Below, one piece after another: positions 1-11,200 of a stretch of 64,000 nt of DNA. A program made the translations under genes and the position numbers. The notes beneath the pieces are model-generated. The model worked only from the letters and a program-made list of their open reading frames with translations, ran no database searches and was not told the DNA's origin. The stretch lies in assembly GCA_037349315.1 (NCBI GenBank), contig JBAIAC010000006.1, positions 20,619,501 to 20,683,500 on the forward strand. The letters are read 5' to 3'. This DNA is from Chelydra serpentina. Its lineage: Eukaryota; Chordata; Testudines; Chelydridae. Numbering within the stretch: position 1 is the stretch's first letter; each line of letters opens with the position of its first letter.

Positions 1-729
1 ATATCTTCACTGCAATTGATGGAATTACACTGGGGAATAAATTTTGGACAGCATGTCTGAATATAAATATTTGCAGCTAGATTTTGCTCGTCTGACCTGC
101 TTGCCCCAGCTCCTCTTCATTTTGGTTAGTCTACTTGGATCTTGGCTCCTGGGTTGGTGTGTATAGTAGTCCCAGCCTACCGCTGAATGCTTTTCACTTC
201 AAGCAACTGGGCACGGAGCCGGTGGTGAGCTAAAAGAGCCAAGGTTCTGTTCCCTTTCCTCCCTACTCACTGGCCAGGCACAAGGGGAAAATAAACTACA
301 CCATTCCCCTCTGCCCCCCAGAGAACAGTGGAAATATTGACTCTGATTCATAGTTCTTTCCCTGGGCTGTTTTTGAAGAAGTATAGTTATGTGCCATCCC
401 TTTCTCGGCCTAAATAATCATAATATGTTTGTTCAAAAAGTTAAGAAAACAGTTCAGTGATATAAAGATATGATATATATGGGCTTTTTCCAGGAGAAAT
501 TATACGCAGCCTTCTAAGGAACAAAAGTCCCAAGAAGGTTGCATACACTGCTGATGTCGTGAACCTAATTCTCTAGGGGACTAGGGAAAAGTCAGGATGT
601 TAAACAAGGTGAAAGAGGAGAGAGGAAACTTCTGCTGCAGGGTTCCTGTGATGCTGGCAAACTCATGCCAGGTGCCCCTAGGCTTCCCTGAACACTGTCA
701 AATGCATAGCCGGAAACCAGTCTGGCTCG
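1..729. other. non-coding sequence, nothing recognised
   Basis: No long open frame, splice-flanked exon, RNA gene or clear repeat boundary is visible. The base composition is ordinary AT-rich vertebrate intergenic DNA. Confidence 0.5.
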
Positions 730-1770
730 CCTGTGTGTTAGTAATGTTAAAATAGAGATTAGATTTATAAGAATGTGTTTAGTATTTAGACTTTATGAAA
801 TACCTGTATGATGCTACAAGCATCTTGTTTATAATATCTGTATTCCATGTTATGAGGTAATATTTAAATGTTTGTTCTGTAACTATAAATATATTTGCTA
901 AGATTGTAAACCCCCAGTCAGGAGAGAAACATTACCAAGTGTGAAATACTAGTTTACCACAAGATGCATCATCTCCTCTCCAACAAAAGAAGGTCCATAG
1001 ACACCAGACAAACCATACTGGAACATCGGTGGACAAAATATTTTGTTGATTGCTTCTCCTACACCCATGAAAAGGAGACATGTACACGACTTTGTCCCAT
1101 CACAGCTTAAACACTGGAGGAAAGGAATAAAAATCCCTGTTAAGGAGAATTTATCACTATGCTGCTTGGAATTCAGAGAGGGCAATATTTTAAAGCATAA
1201 GTAAAGGATCCCCAACCTGCTTAATTTGCATTGTTCCTAAAGGACATATAGAGCTTGCCTTTACAACAGTATCTATTACTTTTGAAACCTAAGACAGTAA
1301 CTCATTTGTGTGTGTATGTTTACCTGTTTTAACTTTTTTAATAGCTCTCATTTCTTTTTCCTAGTTAGTAAATCTTTAGTTAGTTTATTACAGGATTGGC
1401 TACAAGTGTTATCTTTGGTGAGAGAGCTAAGGTACAATTGACCTGGGGTAAGTGACTGGTCCTTTGGGACTGGTTGTAATCTGAATATTGTTGTGATTTT
1501 TGGTGTAAGTGACCATTGATCACAAAGGAAGGTTTGCCTGGGTGGCAAGATAGACCTGAGTACCCAAGGGGACTATCTGTGACTCCATGATTAGGCTGCT
1601 ATTGTGCTTGAGGAGTTCACACTTGTTATTTGGTTGGTGAAATCTAAGTACAGAATTTACCACCAGTTTGGGGATTTGTGCCCTGCTTCTTGGCAGTCTG
1701 CCCTGAGGTTGGCACTTGCACTCAAACTTGACAGCTCCTATCCTGGAATCATCTTTAGTTCCTTCCCATC
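730..1770. repeat. possible LTR-type or other interspersed repeat
   Basis: The stretch has a layout reminiscent of a retroviral or LTR-retrotransposon terminal repeat: an AT-rich leader (about 740-910), an AATAAA-like signal near 1127, and a GC-richer tail with short direct motifs. It resembles interspersed sequence I associate with turtle genomes, but I cannot define TG...CA ends or a target duplication. No gag, pol or env coding sequence is visible. Boundaries and class are uncertain. Confidence 0.25.
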
Positions 1771-1799
1771 CTGCCATCCCCACACTGGAGTCAATCATG

Positions 1800-3019
1800 C
1801 TACAAGTTACTAGTAGACATGTGAGACATCATCTGGTATAATGCAAGATCTTTATTTCCAAGTAATACATCTGGCCATTGCTAATTAATTTAATGTTAAA
1901 GAAAGTCTAACAGTAGAACACAGCTGGAAAAAGGACATCAAACTGTTGTCATAGAATGGAATGTGATGTCACAAATTTAGTGTTCCAATTTCCCTACAAG
2001 AGCAGTGGTGGCGTAGCGTGGCGTGGCGTGGCAGGGCGGGGTGGGGAAATGGAAAGGATGGGCTGAGGGAGACACAAACCATCTTTATTCTGTAACATCG
2101 TTAATAATTACCAGATGTATGAAGAACTTTATGAAAAGAAAGAGGAAGGTAAATACCTTGAAGTGCTTGAAAGATTTCCACAGCGTAAATGTAAATGTAT
2201 CATGGCATATCTCTGCCATTAACCAACTGACTTAGCATAAAAGTGGCATGCATGAATACAGGCACTTCAAACGACAGCATCAAGAGGAAGCATGCAATTA
2301 AAGGGACAGAGGCAGTTTAGGATTCAAATTTAGGTTTTGTGGAAAAAATGTAAAAAAATATATTAATAGAAATGTATTCATGATTTTTTTTTAAAAAATT
2401 AGTGCTCCAAGTGCTGAATTGTATTTAGTAGTATCTGTATTAACTACAAAGCACATGAGTTTACTCAAAATGCTAATCTGGTAGAGCAGATGAAATTATA
2501 ATTATTTATGATGTGCATTACCATAGCACTTAGGGGTTCTAGACATAGACCAGGAATCTGGTAGTATCTCATCTACGTCTAGCAGCATGTTCTGGCTTGC
2601 TGCCGTGGGCCAAAGCCTTTCCCAGAGTTCTTCCAAGAATCTCTCACCTTCTGGCATGAATCTGGAAGACTTACCAAGCATCAAATTGCCCTGTATGCAT
2701 CTGGTACCTTTCGTAGCTAAGTCAGTGCAATCACACAGATGAAGTGTCCTTGCAGAGTCCATTCTGCAGTGTATGAGTGCCTTATGTCCTAAGGACTGAA
2801 TATTGGCTACCTTGCATTGTCTATCTATTTGCAATATTTCTTACAGTCTACCCATTCAGAAGATAAAACTGATCCTTCCATCTCAGGCCCCTTCCTTGCC
2901 TTGGGGTCCAGAATTCTAAAGTTAGGAAGCTTCTTATATCTGTTCCAGAGATGAGTGGATTCAAGAAAAAGCAACAGAATTTTCAGTGGAACCTTCAATC
3001 TGAGCACTGAAATACTGTC
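1800..3019. other. non-coding sequence; short GTGGC run at 2012-2035
   Basis: No coding exon or known RNA seen. A short imperfect GCGTG/GTGGC pentamer run occurs around 2010-2040. The remainder looks like unique or very old repeat-derived DNA. Confidence 0.45.
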
Positions 3020-3026
3020 CTTAAGC

Positions 3027-3206
3027 TTTTTTTTTTTTTTTCTCTTTGCACCATTTCTGGAGGCATTGCAATACCAGGTCAATGCATGGGGTGGACAGAG
3101 TAAGCTCCTATTCCATTCGCCTGTTTCGAAAATCAATTTAATATACAGTCCTCAAATAAAGGACATATCAGATATTAAACTAATAAGAATAGATACTACA
3201 CTTGAT
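3027..3206 (-). pseudogene. U2 spliceosomal snRNA retropseudogene
   Basis: Read on the minus strand, the sequence follows U2 snRNA from the 5' ATCAAGTGTAGTATCT region (branch-site recognition area) through the Sm-site region and 3' stem-loops to GGTATTGCAATGCCTCCAG near 3055. It carries many substitutions, for example in the 5' half and in the loop around 3110-3140. The first part of U2 is missing or unrecognisable, and the copy ends in an A-rich tract (T run at 3027-3040 on the + strand). CTTAAGC occurs on both sides (3020-3026 and 3207-3213), consistent with a LINE-type target duplication, although part of the 5' copy overlaps U2 sequence. It is therefore most likely a retroposed, non-functional copy rather than a U2 gene; no PSE-type snRNA promoter was recognised. 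Confidence 0.82.
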
Positions 3207-3360
3207 CTTAAGCGTCTTGTTAGGCAGGGACACCTAACAAGTTGATGGGAAAATAGTTTCAACCAGGGATCAGTATCAAAAAGCAGGAGACCTCTTTCTC
3301 TGTCCTGTCAGTGGTGACCGACTGTGAAATACACATGATTTTTTTTTACAGCACATTCAC

Positions 3361-4098
3361 AGGGTGTATCTACACTACAATGTAAGCCCAAGGTGAGTGG
3401 GACTCAAGTCAGCTGACCTGTGTCAGGGAACCCTGGGCTAGAGTGTTCACATTATATTTTAACCCTATGTTAAGACTTTTCTAAACCATGATCAAACCTA
3501 GAGTTCTAGTGTCCACACTGCAGTGTGCAGACATGACTCAAAATAACCATATCCCAGAGTCCCTAGCAACCCTGCCCCCAAAATGTGGCCGCTCTAGCCT
3601 TAGGACCGTGGTGCACTGTGGGAAAACTTTACTGCCAACCCGTTACCAGGAAGCAAGTCAATTTGCAAAAGGCTTGATCAGTTCACTCTCCCTTGCAAAC
3701 CTAGGAGGCTCACTGATAGTGTGCTTGCAGATCAATAATCAGAAGAGAATGGGTTAATGCTGACCTGAGCTGCTGCCATTTGCAAAGTGGGGGTGGCTTC
3801 TGTTTTCAATAGAGCAGATTACAGATTGTTGGGAGAGAGGAAGCCATCCCATGGAATTGTGGGATACTTCTGGCTGACTCCTGAGACCCAAGTCAAGTGG
3901 GGCTGCATCTTCACTGGAAAGCAATAAGACTCGGACCCTGGATCCTGGCTTAACTCAAGTTTGGACCCTCCAGCCCTGCAGGTTCCTGGGACCCTGGGTC
4001 TGAGCCCTGGTTTAGCACAATTGTAGCATAAACGTAAGAGGGGTTAGGCTTGACCCCAGGCTCAACCATGGGCTTACATTGCAGTGTAGACAGACTCA
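3361..4098. mobile_element. non-autonomous DNA transposon with long terminal inverted repeats
   Basis: The left end (TCTACACTACAATGTAAGCC at about 3369) is matched by the reverse complement of the right end (GGGCTTACATTGCAGTGTAG at about 4071), giving inverted termini of roughly 27 bp. The interior is non-coding. Class unclear; the TCTACACT core recalls Harbinger-like ends, but I cannot fix the target duplication. Confidence 0.55.
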
Positions 4099-4699
4099 CA
4101 AAGGCTCCATCTCGGTTTTTAGCAGCGAATCCTAGTACAAACATTGCAGGTAAACTGGGAAATTCACTTCTATTAACTTCTGGATGAGAAACCACCGAAG
4201 GAGTTGAATTTTGGATTCTTTCCTGTTCTTGGATTCCCCAAGAGACTTGATGCAGTGAAAAATAATCCATTCCTACTCAACAGAACTCTAAGGGCACTAT
4301 TAAATATTTCAGATGACACCACTGAATTTTTGAAGGTCATGGCTTGATGTGTAAGGCCCTGAAGCCAGAACACTTCAGTGGTAGGACCCAGGATCATTGA
4401 CTCAGGCAACAGAGTTGAAATTGTTGACATTTTCTGGTAACTTGAAAAGGTTAAAAGGGATCCTCATCACTAACTGAATAAACCATAAAAAGAGGGGTGT
4501 GATAAATTCTGATTTTACTTGTGAGAATAGCAATGCAAAATGTTGCATTGAGGGGTCAAATTAGAAGAAAAAAGCAGTGGAACTCAAAAGCTCCACCAAC
4601 TGGTTTAGATATGTAAGCTTACACTTTGGCGCAGAAGATGGCAGCTACCACAAAAAAAGCTCCAGCTCATTGTAGTGTATAGGAATGGAGTAAATAATA
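4099..4699. other. non-coding sequence, nothing recognised
   Basis: No coding, RNA or repeat signature could be supported. Confidence 0.4.
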
Positions 4700-4922
4700 A
4701 TTAATCGAATAATAATACTTAGTTTTTATGCAGCACTTTTTCATCAGTAGATCTCAAAGTGCTTTACAAAGGAGGTCAGTATCACTATCACCATTTTACA
4801 GAGGGGGGAACTGAGGTATAGAGTCATTTGCCCAAAGCCATCCAGCAGGCCAATGGCAGAGCCAGCAATAGAACCCAGGTCTCCTGAGTCCCAGTCTAAC
4901 GCACTATCCACTAAGCAACATT
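4700..4922 (-). repeat. MIR / CORE-SINE fragment
   Basis: Contains the reverse complement of the MIR core: CCATTTTACAGA, then GAACTGAGG, TTTGCCCAAAGCCA, CAGAGCCAG and AGAACCCAGGTCTCC in order, plus the TTTACAAAG tail motif. This is the typical degenerate tRNA-derived MIR retroposon in minus orientation. Confidence 0.8.
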
Positions 4923-5592
4923 GCTTCTCTTTAAGTAGTTCTCAAGCCCTCCAGTGGTGTTCACTGTGTTCTGTTTTAGAGCCACCCAGACACCAGCCAA
5001 AGCAGTATTTGTGAGTAGACCTTACATGTTGTGTATATTTAATGAACACAATTATTTGGACCTCACTGTTCCCATGTAGTCCCTTCATATTATATTTGTT
5101 ATGTAAAGAGCACAAGACACAGCACCCACTGAGAGCCAGCCATTTTTGACCGGTGGACACCTCATTCTTTTGCTCATATTCTAGTGAGAAAACCTTCGGA
5201 TTTTTCTGCTGCAGTTAATGTTAAAGCAGTTAAACTGTTGTGCAAGTAATAAGTCTCTAATCCTGTTGATAAAATCAAAGCCTGAAGTCATAACATAATA
5301 TTAAATGGCTGTCAACACTGACTTGAGACATTAAGGTGAACAGCAGTTAGTCAGTGTCCAATCTAGAAAGGCCAGCTCATATAATTCTTTTTCCATATTC
5401 TTCATTGTTCTCCTTAAAAACAAGCCCAAATAAACACCAGCAGCCTAGCAGCTATAGTTATAAACCAGTGCATATATGCTAAAATAATATTTCTTTAAAG
5501 AAACAGATTTCAGATTATGAAAGGGAATTTCCTTTGACCCATCCACTCCCCTTTTTTTAAGTTACTAATAATACTTTTTACTTACTAGTATT
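4923..5592. other. non-coding sequence, nothing recognised
   Basis: No feature could be supported here. Confidence 0.4.
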
Positions 5593-5594
5593 TA

Positions 5595-5642
5595 GGGCCT
5601 GATCCCAAGCCCACTGACTTCTGTGGGCTTTGGGCCAGGCCC
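5595..5642. repeat. short palindromic MITE-like repeat
   Basis: GGGCCTGATCCCAAGCCCAC and GTGGGCTTTGGGCCAGGCCC form an imperfect inverted pair around a short ACTTC-type centre. Further copies of this class occur at 18002, 41963 and 45404, with a related one near 36116. Confidence 0.5.
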
Positions 5643-6255
5643 ACACTTCATTTCTTCCAGTGATCTCGCAGTACTTTGTAAAGGTGGGAAACTATGAGAA
5701 GTTAAGGTCAAATTTTCAAGCATGGGTGCCTGAAATTGGGCAGATAAATACATATTTTAAAAGTAACCTTATTTTCAAAGGTGCTGGGCACTAGCAACTC
5801 CCATTCAAGTCAATGGAAGCTGTGGGCCTCTCTAAAAGTAAGGCCATTTATTTATTAGGTGACTAAATATTATTTATTATGATTCTAAATTTAAGCAGCC
5901 ACTATAATAAGGATGTGACTGACTCCAGTGGCTACTGTTTGGGATTTGCAATCTAGCCCCTGTTCTCCCCAGACTATCTTTGTCTGTGTGTGCGTGCATG
6001 CATGTGTGTGGGGGGGGGGGGGGAAGAGGGGGTTGGAAGAGTGCAGCTCTGGCCCCTGTTCTTCCCAGCTATTTGTACATCTGTCTTTCTGTCTGGCCCA
6101 TTCCCCCTTAGGCGTGTACCTGTGAGTATCCGTGTGCGTGCGCCCCTGTTCCCCTCACACTGGGTCTCTTTCTCTGAGTTGGTGGTAATGGTTTCAGCCT
6201 TGGCCTCTGTCTTCTCCCCGCTCTCCGCTGTGTATGTGTGTTATGGGGTGTGGGT
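5643..6255. other. non-coding sequence with TG-rich and poly-G tract
   Basis: No gene. A TGTG-rich stretch at 5975-6010 leads into a G run at about 6008-6022. Confidence 0.4.
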
Positions 6256-6259
6256 TAGT

Positions 6260-6418
6260 CAGGGCCGGCCCTAGACCAAATGGTGCCCCGGGGAGAAGCT
6301 TCTTCGGTGCTCCCCCCCTACAATTTGCTAAACTTTTGAATACCTCACAGCACACTAAGCCTGGCGCACCCCCACCCCCAGCACCCCAGGTGGTCACCTG
6401 CCCCTAAATCCGGCCCTG
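6260..6418. mobile_element. short hAT-type element
   Basis: Starts CAGGGCCGGCCCTAGA and ends ATCCGGCCCTG, so the ends are inverted copies of each other as in hAT MITEs. The flanks GGTTAGT and GGTTGCA are at best a degraded target duplication. Confidence 0.5.
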
Positions 6419-6599
6419 GTTGCAGCCCTCCCCTGGCCCCCCAGGTTGTGTATATATCTGCGGGGGGCGGGGTGGGGAATGGAATTCCTGGCCCGTTCCC
6501 CCCAGGATGTATCTGTGTGTGTGGGTTGCAGCCCTGACCCCCCCAAAGCTGTGTGTAGCTGACTGGGGGTGGGGGGCAGGGGGTTGCAGTCCTGACCCC

Positions 6600-7710
6600 T
6601 GGTCCCCCAGGCTGTGAGTATCTGTCTGTCTGGGGGGGGGGGGGGTAGCTCTGGCCTATTCCCCCCAGGCTGTGTGTATCTATGGAGGGGGGCAGGGGTT
6701 GCAGAGCTGGTCCCTGTTCCCCCAGGCTGTGTGTATCTGGGGGAGGGGGGCAGGGGTTGCAGCACTGGTCCCTCTTCCCCCAGGCTGTGTGTATCTTGGG
6801 GGGGGGGGGCACGGGTTGCAGAGCTGGTCCCTGTTCCCCCAGGCTGTGTGTATCAGGGGGACGGGGGTTGCAGCACTGGTCCCTGTTCCCCCAGGCTGTG
6901 TGTATCAGGGGGACGGTGGTTGCAGCGCTGGTCCCTGTTCCCCCAGGCTGTGTGTATCTGTGGGGGGAGGTGGGGCAGGGGTTGCAGCGCTGGTCCCTGT
7001 TCCCCCAGGCTGTGTGTATCGGGGGGGGGGACGACAGGGGTTGCAGCGCTGGTCCCTGTTCCCCCAGGCTGTGTGTATCTGGGGGGGGGGGGGGGGGACA
7101 GGGGTTGCAGCGCTGTTCCGTTCCCCCAGGCTGTGTGTATCAGGGGGGAAGGGGGGGCAGGGGTTGCAGCGCTGGTCCCTGTTCCCCCAGGCTGTGTGTA
7201 TGGGGGGGGGGGGGGACAGGGGTTGCAGCGCTGGTCCCTGTTCCCCCAGGCTGTGTGTATCTGCGGGGGGGGGACAGGGGTTGCAGCGCTGGTCCCTGTT
7301 CCCCCAGGCTGTGTGTATCTGGGGGGGGGGGGGGCAGGGGTTGCAGCGCTGGTCCCTGTTCCCCCAGGCTGTGTGCATCTGGGGGGGGGGGCAGGGGTTG
7401 CAGCGCTGTTCCGTTCCCCCAGGCTGTGTGTATCAGGGGGACGGGGGTTGCAGCGCTGGTCCCTGTTCCCCCAGGCTGTGTGTATCTGGGGGGGGGGGCA
7501 GGGGTTGCAGCGCTGTTCCGTTCCCCCAGGCTGTGTGTATCAGGGGGACGGGGGTTGCAGCGCTGGTCCCTGTTCCCCCAGGCTGTGTGTATCTGGGGGG
7601 GGGGGGCAGGGGTTGCAGCGCTGGTCCCTGTTCCCCCAGGCTGTGTGTATCAGGGGGGCGGGGGTTGCAGCGCTGATTCCCCCCACCCCCTTCCCGCAGG
7701 CTGTGGGGCT
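6600..7710. repeat. G-rich minisatellite, about 20 units of 50-65 bp
   Basis: The core CCCCCAGGCTGTGTGTATC recurs about every 50-65 bp (near 6606, 6664, 6720, 6778, 6837, 6890 and on to 7636 and 7695), each followed by a G run of about 5-16 and CAGGGGTTGCAGCGCTGG. More diverged units reach back to about 6430. Unit length varies through G-run length. Two-unit blocks (CTGTTCCG unit plus CAGGGGGAC unit) repeat near 7404-7500 and 7511-7600, showing higher-order duplication. Long stop-free frames in all three + frames are a by-product of the repeat and are not genes. It directly abuts the NT5C1B CpG island. Confidence 0.95.
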
Positions 7711-8215
7711 TGGTGGGGGGTTGCGGCCCTGGATGGCGGGCAGCAGGCCCGGCCTTGGCGGCAGGCGGAAGGGCAGCGGCTGTCTGGGCGCGGCACAGCG
7801 AGCCCCGGGCAGGGCCCGGCCCGTCATCACTTCCCCACGGCGGCGGGGCGGGGCGGGGATGCCCAGAAGCGGCTGGTGCGCTCCGCGCTGATTTCGCTCC
7901 CGCCGGGTCCGTGTCGCTGCAGAAATCCTCCTCCTCCCCCGCGCCGCCCGGCCGCAGCAGCGGCCACCAGCAGCGGGCCCCGGCCGGCACCATGAGCTCG
8001 TGCAGCTCGGACCAGTCCCAGAGCGGCCCGGCCTGCAGCAGCAGCAGCAGCCCGCTCACCCCGGCGCAGCAGCAGGCGGCGGCGGCCGGCGCCGAGCAGG
8101 ACTGGGCAGCGGCCAAGGCTTTCTACGACAACCTGGTCTCCACCAAGAGACCCCGACCGGTGAGTGCAGCCGGCGGCAGCCCGGAGTAGGCGGGGCGGGA
8201 GGAGGGAGAGAGCAG
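7690..8215 (+). promoter_or_regulatory. NT5C1B: CpG island at the 5' end of NT5C1B
   Basis: Very GC-rich and CpG-dense sequence (GGCGGGGCGGGG Sp1-like boxes near 7841-7858) surrounds the start codon at 7992 and the first splice donor at 8160. No TATA box is visible at a convincing distance, so this looks like a TATA-less CpG-island promoter. The transcription start cannot be placed from sequence alone. Confidence 0.7.
7992..8159 (+). CDS. NT5C1B: NT5C1B coding exon 1
   Basis: 56 codons from ATG to a CCG|GTGAGT donor (phase 0). Encodes a low-complexity Ser/Gln/Ala N-terminus ending [16 protein letters not shown]; the FYDNL segment is a conserved feature of the NT5C1 family N-terminus. Confidence 0.9.
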
Positions 8216-11200
8216 CTCTCCGGGGCTCATAAACAGCTGTTCGTGTTTCCTTCCTCCCTCCTCTCTCGGATACGTGCCCGGTCTGCCTGCCTCCCTCTGC
8301 CGATCCTTCCCATCCAACCCCCGGGCCTGGCTTCCCCATGTGCCACCCCCCCTCTCCTGGTGCCACCCCCATCTTCTCCTCCCTGGGTCACTGGGTGCCA
8401 TGCCCACCCTCTCCTTCCTGGATACATCCCCCTCCAACTCCAATGTTGTCCTCCCCATGTGCCACACCATCCTCCTCCCCGTGTGTCACCCCCATCCTCT
8501 GCTCCCGGGGTGCCATCCTCCTCCCCGTGTGTCACCCCCATCCTCTGCTCCCGGGTGCCATCGTCTTCCCCGTGTGTCACCCCCATCCTCTGCTCCCGAG
8601 GTGCCATCCTCCTCCCCGTGTGTCACCCCCATCCTCTGCTCCCGGGGTGCCATCCTCCTCCCCGTGTGTCACCCCCATCCTCTGCTCCCGGGGTGCCATC
8701 CTCCTCCCCGTGTATCACCCCCATCCTCTGCTCCCGGGGTGCCATCCTCCTCCCCGTGTGTCACCCCCATCCTCTGGTCCCAGGGTGCCATCCTCCTCCC
8801 CATGTATCACCCCCATCCTCTGCTCCCAGGGTGCCATCCTCCTCCCCGTGTGTCACCCCCATCCACTGCTCCCTGGGGTGCCATCCTCCTCCCCGTGTGT
8901 CACCCCCATCCCTCCGGTGTGTCACCTTCCCTCCATCTCTCTCTCCTTCTTCCCCCACACCTGCCATCTCTCACCCTTCCATTGTCTACAGCCTAAGCCC
9001 CAAAATGCCATCACTGTGGCAGTCTCCTCGCGGGCTCTCTTTGACATGGTGAAAGACAGGAAAATCTATGAAGAGGAAGGGGTGGAAACCTATGTGAAGT
9101 ACCAGGAGGAAAACGAGAACCTCCCCCTGAAGCCTGGGCCAGCTTTCTACTTTGTCAAGGTAGGACACTCCATTTAAAAATTCAGCTAAGCTTTCTCTTC
9201 CACAAACAGCCTTACACAGTTTCCTGCCAGCCTCCACCCTTCCCCTTTCCCAGAGCGGTTGGTAAATACATCCGTTTACACAATCATGCAGCCAGCAGCC
9301 CTTTCGCACATAAAAATACACTAAACATGGCTCCTAGGTTTGTGTTCTGGGAGGGGAACTACTCTGGGATGTCACACCAGGGAGGATGCAGAAAGCTCAA
9401 GCCCAAATTCGGGAAAGAGGAGGAGTCTTCTACTGAACACAGTGAGGCTGCTGGAAAATGGTTTCAGGCTTAGTGGCCTGTTTGAGCTGATTGAATAATC
9501 TCAGTTTGGTCTCTTTATCTCCCGACAAATAAATTAGAATAATTTTACTCTCCTCCCCTCCCTGAGTCAGTAAAGATACATGCCTGTGTAAGATCACGTA
9601 GTATTTCCTACTAAAAAACTGGCACAGCGTAGATGGAGGAAGGTAATAGCCTCTTGGCAATCTAAAGATTAAAGAATGGTTTCATACACAAGGTGTGATT
9701 AGGAGGATAGAATCAATGCCCAGCAGAGTCATGGTACAGACAGAAAATTCATTTCCTTTTAAGGCTTTGTCAGATAATTTAGGCCCCAAACCAGGGGCAT
9801 AGCTACAGGTGGACGTGGGTAGGCTTTTCTCTGGCCCCAGCGCTAGCCCCGCCCAGACCTGCAAGACACTGCACGCTAGGTGCACACACACCCAGCTTGA
9901 CCGGAGGGGGAGGGACAGCAGTGACACAGCAGCAGAGCGCTTGACGCGCATGCTGCAACAGGAGGAGGGCAACCCGCCTGTCCAGCGGCGGCGATCATCA
10001 AAATATATAGGCCTGCCGCCTTGGGGAGCCAGGGCTAGCATGGGGCAGTGTGACGGGGATGGGTACCAGGATCCATGTGTGCTGGAGAGCGGCATCTCTT
10101 CTCGGAGCTGGGTGCACACGTGGGACCCGAGCATCCATCATCCCCCACAAGGCCAGCTGGACTGGTGGGGTTGGGCAGAGGCAGGCCCCCGATACCCCTT
10201 ACCCCCCCATTATTGCCTGCCCACCCCAAAGTCGGGGCCCACCCAAATGTTCCATGTTAGCTACACCACTGCCCCAAACTTGCGTGGGTTTTAATTAGTT
10301 ATAAAACCAAATCATAAGATCCTTACTCAGTTTGGAATGACAAAGGTTGAGGATATTGACACCCTATCAAGGAAAATAGTAGCTGAAATAAATGGTCAAA
10401 AGGTGAAAGAGCCTGTGATTGATATCAAAGCATCTCAGAAAATAACCTCCACTATTGTGAGACCGCTGGTGCAGTGAAATGAAACGTTGCTGGTGCAATG
10501 AGAACCAGACAAAGAAACTGACTCTGTATCAGGGGCCTATATGCAGGAGTGAAACTGACTGTTTTGTTTTCACTGTGTGAGCTAAGAGATATGCCAAAGA
10601 TAAACAGCCCTAAATGATGTAGGGTAAACTATATTTACAATATTGTTTCATCTTTGGTTATTTAAATGTTTCTAATAAACACAGACTTCAGCGGGATTGC
10701 TTAAGTGTTACAGAGGAGAGAATTTGGTCCAAAGCGTTCATTTTAGTTCTTCAGGGAATTGTCACCTCACAGGCCTCACCAAAGCAGTTTTTGAGAAGAT
10801 TTACTGGATCGTCAGTAATTAAGGGCTGGTCCACACTAACCCCGCAGTTTGAACTAAGATACGCGACTTCAGCTACGTGACTAGCGTAGCTGAAGTCGAA
10901 GTATCTTAGTTCGAACTGAAACACACTTACCTCGGGTCCACGCGGCGCAGGCAGGCTCCCCCGTCGACTCTGCATACTCCTCTCGTCGAGCAGGAGTTCC
11001 GGTGTCGACGGGGAGTGGCTCTGGGATCGATTTATCGCGTCTACACAAGATGCGATAAATCGATCCCAGAAGATCGATTGCTTACCGCCGAACCCGGAGG
11101 TAAGTATAGACATACCCTAAATAGACTAGCTGGGAGGAAGAGTCTATGACATAGCACTCCCACATGGATTTAAAATAGACCCTTAACTTTAATTGTTATA

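Noticed and set aside
3060..3206. Functional U2 snRNA gene
   Set aside because: Many substitutions, missing 5' end, A-rich 3' tail and no recognisable snRNA promoter point to a retropseudogene.
6614..7995. Three overlapping stop-free frames of 334-437 codons on the + strand (and several on the minus strand)
   Set aside because: They are produced by the repeated minisatellite unit, which lacks stops in all frames; the translations are simple periodic Gly/Cys/Pro repeats with no splice or family support.
8000..9177. Frames of 240-350 codons across NT5C1B exon 1, intron 1 and exon 2
   Set aside because: Composed of the 46-bp intron minisatellite and shadow frames of the real exons; consensus splice sites at 8160 and 8991 give the family-conserved reading.
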